NCBI RefSeq assembly: GCF_019320115.1
Contig: NC_089598.1
Coordinates: 31,453,983 to 31,517,982, forward strand
Direction of reading: 5' to 3'
Length of the DNA stretch: 64,000 nucleotides
DNA from: Miscanthus floridulus
Lineage: Eukaryota; Streptophyta; Magnoliopsida; Poales; Poaceae
Below the pieces are notes generated by a model. The model ran no database searches. It saw only the letters and a program-made list of their open reading frames with translations, and was not told the origin of the DNA. Of this stretch, positions 46,701 to 56,820 are shown one piece after another (position 1 is the stretch's first letter; each line of letters begins with the position of its first letter). The translations under genes were made by a program, and so were the position numbers.

Positions 46701-48654
46701 TGCATATGTTGTGTGGTCTGGAATTCCCAGCTGGGTTTAATCGGTTCGAATCGTCGTTGCTCCTCGGTTATGGAGACTCAATTCACTGTTCATCATCGTA
46801 GTTAATAAATGAAACTTGAACTGGTTTTGAGAAAGAGTTTGATATGAAGTTCATGATCTCATTACGGATCATGGTAGATTCATATATGATTTTGAGATAG
46901 ATTTAAATGTTGAATAAAAGAATCTTGTTAGAAAGCTTTTACGCAAAAGAACCTTGTTTATTGCTAAAGCCTTACCTTGAATCCCTGAGCCTGCATTCCT
47001 GAGTCTTACTAGTTTTTATTTCGATTAAGCCTTGTTGAGTACTTGTGTACTCAGGGTTCGTTGACCCTTGTTGCAGGTGAGCCTCATGCGTAGGTCTGTC
47101 TTGGACCGTGCTGCATGACTGTTGTTCAAATCGATGATGATAAGTAATTGTGTGACCCTTGGGCAGGGTACTTATTTTTGTGTGTTTGTATTATGTTACT
47201 AAGGCCACTCCACTACTATGTTTGTAATAATTATCGAACTTAGTTTGTAAGGTTTGAAACAACTGGTTTGTAAACTAAGTTATTGTAAGACTTCCACTAT
47301 TTTACTCTGATATATATATTTGAATAAATGTTGTAATACTGCACTGACTCTGTAATGGGATCCTTCTCGAAAATCATGGATGATTCGGGGTTCTTCGAAG
47401 ACACCTGACAGTCTTCTTAAGTTATTGGGAATATATGCATAGTCGTTAGAGGTCATTGGACAGTGACAGATGCATGTGAGTCCTATAATTTAGGAGGTTC
47501 TGCCACAATAAATAGGAACATAGAGAGGATAACTATAGTTCTCTTGTTCTAACTTTGGTAAGCTATGTCTTCTACTATTCAACTAGGGACATTACTTAAG
47601 AAAAGACACCAGCAGAGGATGCTTTCTGTAGTAACCGGGTCCTACTTGGCCTATAAACGGGAGGTGGACTATAAAGGATTCAAGAGTCACCCTCGCGTGC
47701 TACCACTGATCTAGAATGTAGGGTGCATCCATGATTTATCTAAGCACCATGCTTACACTTACGATTAATATTTTACTCCCTCTAGAATAGGAATAAAGCA
47801 CTAAAAAAGTCGTGAACCTGAAGAACAATATAAACAAGATGCTTACTTGAATCAGAAGTTGATTACCAGAGAAGTCTCAGAAGCAAGCTCAAATAGAACT
47901 TGGATCCGCCAAGGTACAAGCCGTAGAGAGAGCACCGATAGGCCAAAACCTCCTCCAAACTCTTCCCTCACTCTCCATCTCACTATTTCTATTTATAAGA
48001 CTAGATCCTATGGAGGACTAATCTTCTCTTGATAGCTGGCTCTGATCCCTAGGATATGAATTAGGGTTTCAGGGATGGCTCCAGGGAGTGGGGTAGGGGC
48101 TGCTATTTATGAGGGGCGGCTGGCACCCTCCCCCTCTAAGTAGCCTCATTGGTACTAAACTTTCCACCATATCTCATTAAAATGCACATGGGTCTTTATG
48201 GGCTAAATTCTGAATTGAGCCCATAAATACATAACATGGCTCTATCTCGTCCCTCTATTTGAACCGACATCGAGCAATGGCGTAGATTGATCCTAAATAG
48301 TGGTGGAAGAACCAACATCAAAGCAGAGACTGACCAGCGGGGCCCACAGGCCGGTCGGCCTACAGGTGGCACTGGCTAGCCCCACATGTCAGCCATTTGA
48401 GGTCTGCTTTGGTGGATTGCCTTCTGGTGTGTTCTAGATCGTTCCCAAGTAGTTTACGTTGCGGATAAACATGATTTGCTTTGACGAATAGGTCCATCTT
48501 GACAGTTTTCTAGATAAACCCTGCTGAAAACACAGATTCACCAAAACTCATAGAATTTATTAGTTTAAACCCCTAAACCTATGTTCGGTGATGGAATTAG
48601 GTATATATGTAGGTTATGTTGATGGTTTATAATTAGTGTTAGTGACCGTCAACA
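43750..48654 (-). repeat. 5' LTR of the Athila-like element, interrupted
   Basis: Two pieces (43750-43930 and 47513-48654, about 1.3 kb) are separated by a nested solo LTR. The end carries a 25-bp tandem duplication (43743-43792; AGAAAGCTTGTTG, TATTTATTAA twice). Confidence 0.8.
43931..47507 (+). mobile_element. Large solo LTR (3577 bp), gypsy-like
   Basis: Begins TGTAACACCTCAGGTG and ends GGAGGTTCTGCCACA, with a perfect 5-bp TSD ATAAA (43926-43930, 47508-47512). No internal LTR duplication and no coding domain, so it is best read as a solo LTR left by recombination. Its length, TGTAACACC start and GC-rich core (44480-45340) resemble chromovirus (Tekay/RIRE3-like) LTRs, an inference. A TATAAAA lies at about 44352. 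Overlapping frames in the GC-rich core on both strands are not genes. Confidence 0.72.
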
Positions 48655-49652
48655 CTAACCAAACTACACAAGAAGAAGCTAGCTCTCAAAAACTAATTAC
48701 ACTAAAGAGCTTAGCTATAATAGAATGTAAATGCAAGAGTGAGTAGGATGATTATACTGCCATGTAGAGGGAGATGAACCAATCAGTGAATATCCAATCA
48801 ATCACTGGGAGAATACCAATCACAATGGACACAAGATTTTTCTCCCAAGGTTCACATGATTGCCGGCACGCTAGTCCCCGTTGTGTCGACCAACACTTGG
48901 TGGTTCAGTGGCTAATAGGTATCACACGCCTAGCCAACACTTGGCGCCACAAGAACCTACCCACAAGTAAGGTAACTCAATGACATGAGCAATCCACTAG
49001 AGTTACCTTTTGGTTCTCCACCGGGGAAGGTACAAGACCCCTCACAAATCACTGAGAGATGGCCATGAACAATCACCAACTCGTGCCAATGCTCCTCCGC
49101 TGCTCCAAGTCATCTAGGTGGCGGCAACCACAAGGAGTAACATGAAATCCACAGCCACAACAATCCCTAAGTGCCACTAGATGCAATCACTCAAGCAAAT
49201 GCACTTAGAATCACTCCCAATCTCACTATGATGATGAATCAATAATAGAGATGAGTGTGAGGTGTTTGCTTAGGCTCAGAAGGATGTATCACAGGTGAAA
49301 ATGTCTAAGAGAGTGAGCCCAAGGCACCCCAAGTCTATTTATAGAGGCCCCAAGCATCAACTAGCCGTTGGTCAGTCACAGGCCTGACCAGACTCACCGA
49401 CCGGACTCAGGCCTGGGTCCGATCGTCTGGGTCCAGTCAACAGATCTGTGCCATGTGTCCTTGTTTCAAACTTCAGCTGTTGATCTCCAACGGTCAGCTA
49501 AGTCAGCGTGAAGTCAATCCTCTAGACTGAGATCTGACCCCTTGGGTCTGGTCGCTACGCGCACCTAGGGTCCGATCACAAACAGAGAGTTCCCTAAGTG
49601 AGAAAAGGTGACCGGACTCGGTCCGGTTCTGATAACTAGACTCACACGCGGG

Positions 49653-51619
49653 TGAAAGCTCTAGTTTGGTTTTGGTTAATTGATGAAACCCTAAGTGCTA
49701 ACCTAGTTTATCAAAGTGATTATGAGATAGATAGTACTATTCTAAGTGGTGAAGCAAATAAAGATTATGACATGATGATGGTGATTTCATGTTGATGATC
49801 AAGTGCTTGGACTTGAAAAGAAGAAAGAGAAAAACAAAAGGCTCAGGGCAAAGGTATAAGTGGTAGGAGCCATTTTGTTTTGGTGATCAAGACACTTAGT
49901 GAGTGTGATCACATTTAGGTTCGATAGCCGTACTATTAAGAGGGGTGAAACTCGTATCGAAATGCGGTTATCAAAGTGTCACTAGATGCTCTAACTCATT
50001 GCATATGCATTTAGGATCTAGTAGAGTGCTAACACCCTTGAAAACATTTGTGAAAATATGCCAACACATGTGCATAAGGTGATACACTTAGTGGTTGGCA
50101 CATTTGAGCAAGGGTTAGGAACTTCACCGGCGGAGTGTCCGCCCGTAGAGTGCGGACAGTTCGACGGTGCCACCGGCGCTCTATATAGAAAAGACGGAGG
50201 TCACTATAAGTGACCGGATGCTGCTCTCGGTAGGACCTGCGTGTCCGGTCAGTGGAAGCGTGAGGACGCTGGCGTCGGTCTTCAACCGGACGCTGGGTCA
50301 CTTAGTGATCGAACACTGATGGGGTGCGTCCGATTCTGCTGATGTGGCAGCACATAGAGGAGACGTCGTGTGACCGGACGCTGGGTGAGTCCGGTCGGGT
50401 ATGACCGAACGCGTTCGGTCGTGGTTTTTCGCTTCTAGATGCTTACTGGAAACGATCGGACGCTGAGCTCCTGCGTCCGGTCACTTCGAAGCAGCGCGTC
50501 CAGTCACAACTTAAATGTACTGATGACCGTTGAGATCGGGCGATCAACATTTGAAGTAGGGGACATGTGGCACACATCTTGCGACCAGACGCTGGGGTCC
50601 AGCGTCCGGTCGATCTGACCTGCGCGTCCGGTCGCCCCATTTTTTCAGTAGACTGACGATCCAACGGCTCTATTTCGTGGGGGCTTCTATTTAAACTCCA
50701 TGGCTGGCTCAAACTCACTCTCTTAGCCATTTGCATTGGCATAACAACCTTGTGAGCTTAGCCAAAGCCCTCCCACTCATCTCCATCAATAATTCATCAT
50801 CTTTGTGAGATTGGGAGAGAATCCAAGTGCATTGCTTGAGTGATTGCTTCTAGAGGCACTTGGTATTCGTGTTTTGCTGTGGGTTTCACTTGTTTCTCTT
50901 GGTGGTTGCCACCACCTAGATGGCTTGGAGCAGCGAGGATCATCGAGCGGTGGTTGGTGATTGTCTCCGGCTCCGATCGTGGTGATTGTGAGGGGTCTTG
51001 TGTCTTCCCCGGCGGAGCGCCGAAAGGTAACTCTAGTGGATTGCTCATGTCATTGAGTTACCTCACTTGTGGGTAGGTTCTTGCGGTGTCTTATTGTGTG
51101 GACGAGGTTCGTGCAACACCTCTTAGCCGCCGAACCACCAAGTGTTGATCGACACAACGGGGACTAGTGTGCCGGCAAACATGTGAACCTCAGGAGAAAA
51201 ATTGGTTGTCTCTTGCCCTTTGGTATTCTCCCGGTGATTGATTTAATATTTATTTTATGATTGGTTCATTCCTATACACGGTGGTATAATCATCCTACCC
51301 ACTCATTTATATTCTTGCAAACTAGTTGTAGCAAGCTCTTTAGTGTAATTAGAATTGAGAGCTTGCCTTGTTGTTTTAATTTCATCTAGTGGAGCTCTTT
51401 AGTGTAGCAAGTGTGAGAGCTCTTAGTGAGTAGTAACATAGAAAATTGTGTGTCTAGTGATCATAGCAACTAGAATTATTGGATTGGTGGCTTGCAACCC
51501 TTATAGAGCTAGAGCAAGTTTGCATTTCGCTATTTGTTATACTAATCAAATTGCTCTAGTTGGTTTGTAGATTTTTAAATAGGCTATTCACCCCCCTCTA
51601 GCCATATTAGGACCTTTCA
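49653..51619 (+). mobile_element. Young solo LTR of the GAATAGCC family
   Basis: 1967 bp, TGAAAGCTCTAGTTTGG to TTAGGACCTTTCA, with perfect TSD GCGGG (49648-49652, 51620-51624). TATTTAAA at 50688. The region 50110-50640 is dense in GTCCGGTC/GACCGGACGC. It is inserted in the opposite orientation inside an older LTR of its own family. Confidence 0.88.
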
Positions 51620-52447
51620 GCGGGTTCGATCCTCACAGCCTTCGCCACCGTGCATCGCCGAGGCATGACCGGACTCAGGACAGCAGCGGGTCTGGTCCTA
51701 CCGCGACCGTAGAGTCCGGTCGTGTCCAGAGCCGTCCAGAGAGCACCCAAACCCTTCGGACCGGGTCCGGTCTTCATGACCGAACTCGCCACCTAGGTCC
51801 GGTCAACGCCACGTCACCTACGCGGCCTCTGAGCCACAACCGAACTCCCCCGTGCGGGTCCAGTTTTACCCGACGCTGGGTTCGGTCATCACTGCGCGCC
51901 CGCTGCAGCAGCTAAACACTAACCGGACTCAGGCTGCCCGGGTCCGGTCCTAGGGTTTCGTCTCCTTTTATTTTTTCTAACTCTTTAACCTCTTCACCCT
52001 TGCTTCCAAGTTGCTAACCACAAAGTGTAGAACTTATGTGCACGTGTGTTAGCATTTTTCAAGGGTTAATTGTTAGCACACTAGGTCCCTAAATGCATAT
52101 GCAATTGCAACTTCACCTAGTGGCACTCGATAACCGTTTAGCCAAAGATTTCTCCTCTGTATAGTACGGCTATCGATCCTAAACACACTCACACCCTTTG
52201 GTGTTTTAAGTGCCAAAACAAAAAACCTATTTGATACATTTTCCTTGATTTTTTTGGTTTTTTGTTTTTCTCTTGCTTCTTTTTTAAGTTGGAGCTTGAT
52301 CACCATCATCTCATATCAATCTTTATCTCCATGGACCTCTAACTTGCTCCACCACTTGGATTAGACCATTTTATCTAGTCACACACGTAGATGCAAGAAT
52401 TAGTCTATAGATTTCATGAATTATCTAAAACTAAACTAGAGTTTTCA

Positions 52448-52851
52448 GGCAACGACAACGCGGAGCCGAGGCGGAGGAGGGAGAGGAGCAAGAGCAGAGA
52501 GGAGAGCGAAGAACACGAGCAGCAATAACAGAATGGGGAATCATCATCCTGTTTTTTTTAATAGAAAAGTTATGAGGAGAATAAAGGGAGGACTGAAGGA
52601 GACATATTGGACGGAAGGAGCGCTGACAGGAGTGGAAAATCCACGTCCGTCCGTTCGTCCGTCTGTCTGTCTGAACGAGCATTATCGAATAGCTTAATAA
52701 GTTTATTCCCCCCTACCGTAAGCCCGTAAAATGCTCAGGGCTAACAAAACCCGCCTCTCCCTACAGTAGCCTCCTCCAGTCCTCCCCTTCTGGCCTTCTT
52801 CCCCGTCGTCTTCTTGCTCTCGTCTACGAAGAACAGAACCTAAGAGAGGGA

Positions 52852-52890
<39 letters not shown>

Positions 52891-52992
52891 GTGTGACGAT
52901 GCAAACTGGAACGGAATGATATGCCACAAATAACTAGTGCACTGCATTCTGCTCGTGCCTAGTGGTAGTGTGTGGTTCTTGGAAGTACTAGA
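52448..52992. other. Upstream region and 5' leader of the cyclin gene
   Basis: Only 545 bases separate the outer LTR from the cyclin start codon. It contains a (CGTC/TGTC)n-like stretch (52642-52674) and a 36-base G run. Minus-strand frames here are low-complexity artefacts. No clear TATA box. Confidence 0.55.
52854..52889 (+). repeat. Homopolymer of 36 G
   Basis: An uninterrupted G tract about 100 bases before the cyclin start codon, followed by TGTGTGACG. It probably lies in the transcribed leader or core promoter and could form a quadruplex. Length is prone to sequencing error. Confidence 0.85.
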
Positions 52993-55900
52993 ATGACGCC
53001 AAGATTCGACTTTGCTGCATCCGTTCTCCTCTGTTCAGAGGACAGTACCACCATTTTCGACCTTGAGGAGGAGGAAAGAGAAGGGATTTTGTGTGTTCTT
53101 CGCCCGTCGCCGCGCCATGCCAACGCTCCTTCAGGGGCCTTGCCGATTGACTTCCCCCTGCAGTTAGAGAGCTGCATTGAGGCGTTCCTTGGGAGGGAGG
53201 AGGATCACCTGCCCATGGAGGGCTACGCTGAGCGCCTGCTGCTGCAGCAGCCGGGCGGGTCGGATTTGGTGGCCATCAGGAACTACGCCATTGATTGGAT
53301 TTGGAAGGTGAGTTTCTCTCCTGATTCTTTCACTGATCTGTGTGTTCAGGATGAGTTGTGCTGTGCAGCTGTGGAGAATATTGGTAAAAAATGTCATCTT
53401 TCTCGCTTTTTGTGGTCCTCTTGTGTTGTGAACCTTAGTTCATGCGAGGGATAGGGTGGATAACCATTGCCAAGAGGAAAGCCGGGCAAAGTCGGCGTGG
53501 AGGGAGAGAGTATTTGGGGGATTTCCCAAGGCCAGGTAATGGTGCCAGGGTTTTTGCCTGGCTACCGCAAGATTGAAGACAAAGTAGATGAGAGATAGGA
53601 GATAACTTGTTTTTTCATTGCTTTCCATTCCATTGATGCTGGTTACAATATATAGGAGCTAAGGTCCCTGCTAGGCGCACATACTCTGGCCCTTTCATAC
53701 TTGAGGCCCCTTTAGCTGCTCCTTAATTGCTATTAATAGCCTTAATGACATTGGCCCTTTCAGCCACCAGCCTCCTCGGGCTGTGCTAGGCCATGCGCTG
53801 CCTTGGGAGCACCCCTGCATGCAGCCATGCACATGACATCTCCCCCGCCCTTGAAGACCAGCTCGTCCTCGAGCTGGAAGCATGGAGAGCTATCGTCGAA
53901 CCCGATGGCGTCCCCCTGGATCCCATGGAAGGAGCCCAGCAACTAGCTTCTGGAAACGGGGAGGCCGGTCGCCCTGGAGTTCACCCTGGCCTGATCCCCG
54001 TGAACCAGGGAAGGATGCCACCGCTGGATGCTCTTGCTGTAGGGCAGCGACCCGCCCTTGCAAGACACTGGAGGAGGTGGTGAGGAAGTGGATGAGCTTG
54101 GCCAAATCAGCCGTGGTGGATTTTGCCCTTGGTGATGAAATTGGGAGCAGCAAGGGTGACGAGATGGAGGCAGCAAAGAGTGGTGGCGAGGATGGAACAG
54201 CGGTGGGAGGTGTGATGGTGGCAGGTGGTGGCGTATGAACAGAGGAGGGACACCCTATTGAAAGTGCAGTTCTGATCGCTGCCTGCATCTTCCTTGTGGT
54301 GAGCCTCACCATGAATCCTCGCGCCACCGCTTGTAGGCGGACTACAGCCTCCTCACGGAGAGACCGCACCCGCCGGCGTGCCAGGAGCCCTCGTGCTGCC
54401 GCCTGAAGCAGCACCGCAGCAAGGCGTTCACGCTCTAACTTCTCCACGTAGCGGTTGAACATCACGACGAAGCGATCCATGTCCTCTGTGAGACGGCGCA
54501 TCCCATCAGCAAGGGCACCGATGGCATCGTTGACAGCAGAAGCCATGGATATGGATCGAAACCAAAGCTATCTGATACCAGATGTTGTGAACCTTAGTTC
54601 ATACGAGGGATAGGGTGGATAACCATTGCCAAGAGGAAAGCTGGGCAAAGTCGGCGTGGAGGGAGACTAGAGTATTTGGGGGGTATCCCAAGGCCAGGTA
54701 ATGGTGCCAGGGTTTTTGCCTGGCTACCGCAGCAGAGGTGAGATTGAAGACAAAGTAGATGAGAGGTACTCCCTCCATCCCAAATTGTAAGTCATTCCAA
54801 GAATCTTGGAGAGTCAAAGTTTCTCAAGTTTGACCAAAATTATAAAAAAAAATTACAAAGATTTATGGCATCAAATAGATATACTATAAAAATATAATTA
54901 ACAAAGAATCTATTAGTACTTAGTTGGTATCATAAATGTTATTATCTTATTATATAAACTTGGTCAAACTTGAGATGCTTTGACTCTCCAAGATTCTTGG
55001 AATGACTTATAATTTGAGATGGAGGGAGTAGGAGATAACTTGTTTCTTCATTGCTTTCCATTCCATTGATGCTGGTTACAATATATAGGAGCTAAGGTCC
55101 CTGCTAGGCGCACAGACTCTGGCCCTTTCATACTTGAGGCCCCTTCAGCTGCTCCTTAATTGCTATTAATAGCCTTAATGACATTGGCCCTTTCAGCCAC
55201 CAGCCTCCTCGGGCTGTGCCAGGCCATACGCTGCCTTGGGAGCATCCCTGCATGCAGCCATGCACATGACATCTTGTTCCTGATTTATTACCTGCACTTC
55301 GTCGTATTATTTTAGCCCTCGTTTAGTTGAGGCCAGAATCGGCGCCGCCGTAGCGCCTGTAGCTACTGTAGCTACTGTAGCATTCCGTTTGTATTTGGTA
55401 ATAATTGTCCAAACGTTGACTAATTAGGCTCAAAACGTTCGTCTCGTAAAGTACAACCAAACTGTGCAATTAGTTTTTGATTTTGTCAACATTTAGTACT
55501 CCATGCATGTACCGCAAGTTTGATGTGACGGGGAATCTTCTTTTTGCATAGTGCCAAATTTTGGATTTGGGGTGAACTAAACAGGGCCTTAGCCTGGTGA
55601 TTAATCGAATCCGTTGTTTGCAACGAGTGATGTACAGGTCCATGACTATTACAAGTTGGGGCCTTTGACGGTGGTCTTGTCAGTGAACTACATGGACCGA
55701 TTTCTCTCTGTGTACCATAATGCTGTAATGACTTTCCCAGCTTCGTGCTTCACATGCATTTCTTGCCGTCTGGATTTATTGATTGTACCGAGATGAATAC
55801 CAAGTCATGGTGCAACTGCTTTTTTATTGCAGCTAGAGAAAGATTGGATGACACAACTCTTAACAGTGGCTTGCCTGTCCTTGGCTGCAAAAATGGAGGA

Positions 55901-56820
55901 AACAATTGTCTTAAACCCCTTAGACTTGCAGGCAAGTTCAATTATAGATCGTCACACTTCATGAAACTAGATCTGCCATATTGTGTGAAACATGTATTTC
56001 TAAAGTAGTTGAAGCCAATGTTTTGATAGGTGGTGGACGCGGAGTATGTGTTTGAGCCTAGCACCATACACAGGATGGAGAGTTTAGTGTTCAATACCTT
56101 GAGTTGGAGGATGCAAGCTGTGACTCCTTGCTCATTTATTGACTACTATCTTCACAAATTCAGTGACGGTGATGTCGTGTCCAAAATCATACTTTCTCGC
56201 GCGGTTGAACTTATCTTGAGCACATCTAAAGGTATGATTCTAAGTACAAGTGTGTGTACCCTTTCTGCACTCAATTAGTAGAATGTGATGATCAGTTTCT
56301 AAAGATGGGAATTTTGGTCTACAGTTGCTGAGTTCTTGGTTTTCAGACCATCAGAGATTGCTGCAAGTATAGCTCTTGTGGCATTGGGGAAACATGAGAG
56401 TTCAGTACTTGAGAGCGTGGCAACTTGTCGCAAAGAATTAAGAAAGGTATTGCATACACATCACCGCAATCCAGATTCCAGAAATGAATTGGATTATAGA
56501 AACTCAGTACCTTATTAAAGCAGTTAGCTTATGCCTTGATTTATACCAATCTATACTTTGGTACTTGTTAAATTTGTTTGTCACTCAATACATTGTAGGA
56601 AAGAGTATTAGGATGCTATGAAATGGTTCAAGATAAGATTGTTATGGGAGACATTATTATCAAGTCAGTTGGCTCTTCAGTTTTCCCCAAGCAGCACAGC
56701 CCCACAGGTGTGCTGGGTGTAGTTGCATGTGAAAGCCAACAAAGTGAGGACATAAGTGCTGGAGCTACAGTATGCAATGAGAGTTCATCAGCACGCAAAA
56801 GGAGGAGGATTTGCAGATGA
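52993..56820 (+). CDS. CYCD: D-type cyclin (CYCD2/CYCD4-like), six exons
   Basis: CDS is join(52993..53307,55638..55724,55833..55931,56030..56231,56325..56446,56599..56820), 348 residues. All joins keep frame. The N-terminus MTPRFDFAASVLLCSEDS carries the L-x-C-x-E retinoblastoma-binding motif (LLCSE). The cyclin N-domain includes RNYAIDWIWK (end of exon 1), VNYMDRFLSVY (exon 2), and WMTQLLTVACLSLAAKMEET (exon 3), the expected cyclin-box helices. The C-domain runs over exons 4-5 (VVDAEYVFEPSTIHRMESLV, FRPSEIAASIALVALG). The tail is basic (ARKRRRICR). D cyclins pair with CDKA and phosphorylate RBR to drive G1/S in the nucleus. Intron 3 has a GC donor (CAG|GCAAGT). Intron 1 (2330 bp) hosts an LTR element and two MITEs. 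The start is the first ATG in frame; an in-frame GTG at 52972 is not a credible start. No defect seen. Confidence 0.9.
53890..54546 (-). CDS. Gag-like protein of the intronic LTR element, with an IQ-like helix
   Basis: 218 residues, intact. ATG lies 37 bases inside the 5' LTR. Residues 1-40 are helical and acidic (MASAVNDAIGALADGMRRLT). Residues 40-95 are rich in Arg, Ala and Leu with two IQ-like repeats (LLQAAARGLLARR, RLQAVARGFMVR). Residues 100-160 are Pro/Ser-rich. The end has basic Gly/Pro-rich sequence. No zinc knuckle, protease or polymerase. I assign gag by position alone: first ORF after the primer site, between LTRs. The IQ-like segments recall calmodulin-binding motifs or simply basic nucleic-acid-binding helices. 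Because it sits on the strand opposite the cyclin, its transcript would be antisense to the host intron. Confidence 0.6.
   Translation of the reverse strand: MASAVNDAIGALADGMRRLTEDMDRFVVMFNRYVEKLERERLAAVLLQAAARGLLARRRVRSLREEAVVRLQAVARGFMVRLTTRKMQAAIRTALSIGCPSSVHTPPPATITPPTAVPSSPPLFAASISSPLLLPISSPRAKSTTADLAKLIHFLTTSSSVLQGRVAALQQEHPAVASFPGSRGSGQGELQGDRPPRFQKLVAGLLPWDPGGRHRVRR
54769..55028. mobile_element. Stowaway-like MITE inside the LTR
   Basis: CTCCCTCCATCCCAAATTG at one end and its mirror (AATTTGAGATGGAGGGAG) at the other, with TA on each side (54767-54768, 55029-55030). It is absent from the partner LTR, so it arrived after the retrotransposon. Near-perfect long inverted arms include TTGGAGAGTCAAAG / CTTTGACTCTCCAA. 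Confidence 0.92.
55315..55588. mobile_element. Tourist-like MITE in cyclin intron 1
   Basis: 274 bp. GCCCTCGTTTAGTT at the left, GAACTAAACAGGGCC at the right, TSD TTA (55312-55314, 55589-55591). The interior matches the MITE at 402-645 in inverted order of marker motifs. It ends 49 bases before exon 2. Confidence 0.92.

Larger units (their letters stand above)
38112..48654 (-). mobile_element. Non-autonomous Athila-like retrotransposon with gag only
   Basis: Flanked by a perfect 5-bp TSD CTAAC (38107-38111, 48655-48659). Ends are TGTTGGTATT on the left and GTCAACA on the right. On the minus strand the order is 5' LTR (43750-48654, containing a nested solo LTR), primer site, gag, a long non-coding stretch, polypurine tract, 3' LTR (38112-38354). 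No protease, reverse transcriptase or integrase is recognisable, so it would depend on other elements. Confidence 0.85.
37875..52447 (-). mobile_element. Outer solo LTR of the GAATAGCC family, split by two insertions
   Basis: Three pieces (37875-38111, 48655-49652, 51620-52447) join to about 2.05 kb with the same order as the 1967-bp copy at 49653-51619, but in reverse orientation. It starts TGAAAGGTCCTAAATGG and ends AACTAGAGTTTTCA. The CCGGACTC/GTCCGGTC stretches at 49390-49630 and 51660-51950 are its central part. Minus-strand TATA near 49345. I see no TSD. Confidence 0.78.
53424..55271 (-). mobile_element. Short non-autonomous LTR retrotransposon in cyclin intron 1, antisense
   Basis: Perfect 5-bp TSD TCTTG (53419-53423, 55272-55276). 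The 3' LTR is 53424-53838. The 5' LTR is 54583-55271 and carries a MITE. LTRs run TGTCATGTGC to TTCACAACA on the minus strand. The primer site TGGTATCAGA (54571-54580, initiator Met tRNA type) lies 2 bases inside the 5' LTR. A polypurine tract (minus-strand CTTCAAGGGCGGGGGAGA, 53839-53856) abuts the 3' LTR. It encodes only a gag-like ORF. The LTRs look nearly identical, so the insertion is recent. Confidence 0.92.

Noticed and set aside
49653..51619. Initially considered a MULE with GAAAG ends
   Set aside because: TG...CA termini with a perfect 5-bp TSD GCGGG fit an LTR. A 7-9 bp duplication is not present.
53308..53454. Extension of cyclin exon 1 past the GT donor
   Set aside because: The frame stays open by chance. 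Protein similarity stops at the donor and resumes exactly at 55638, so this is intron.
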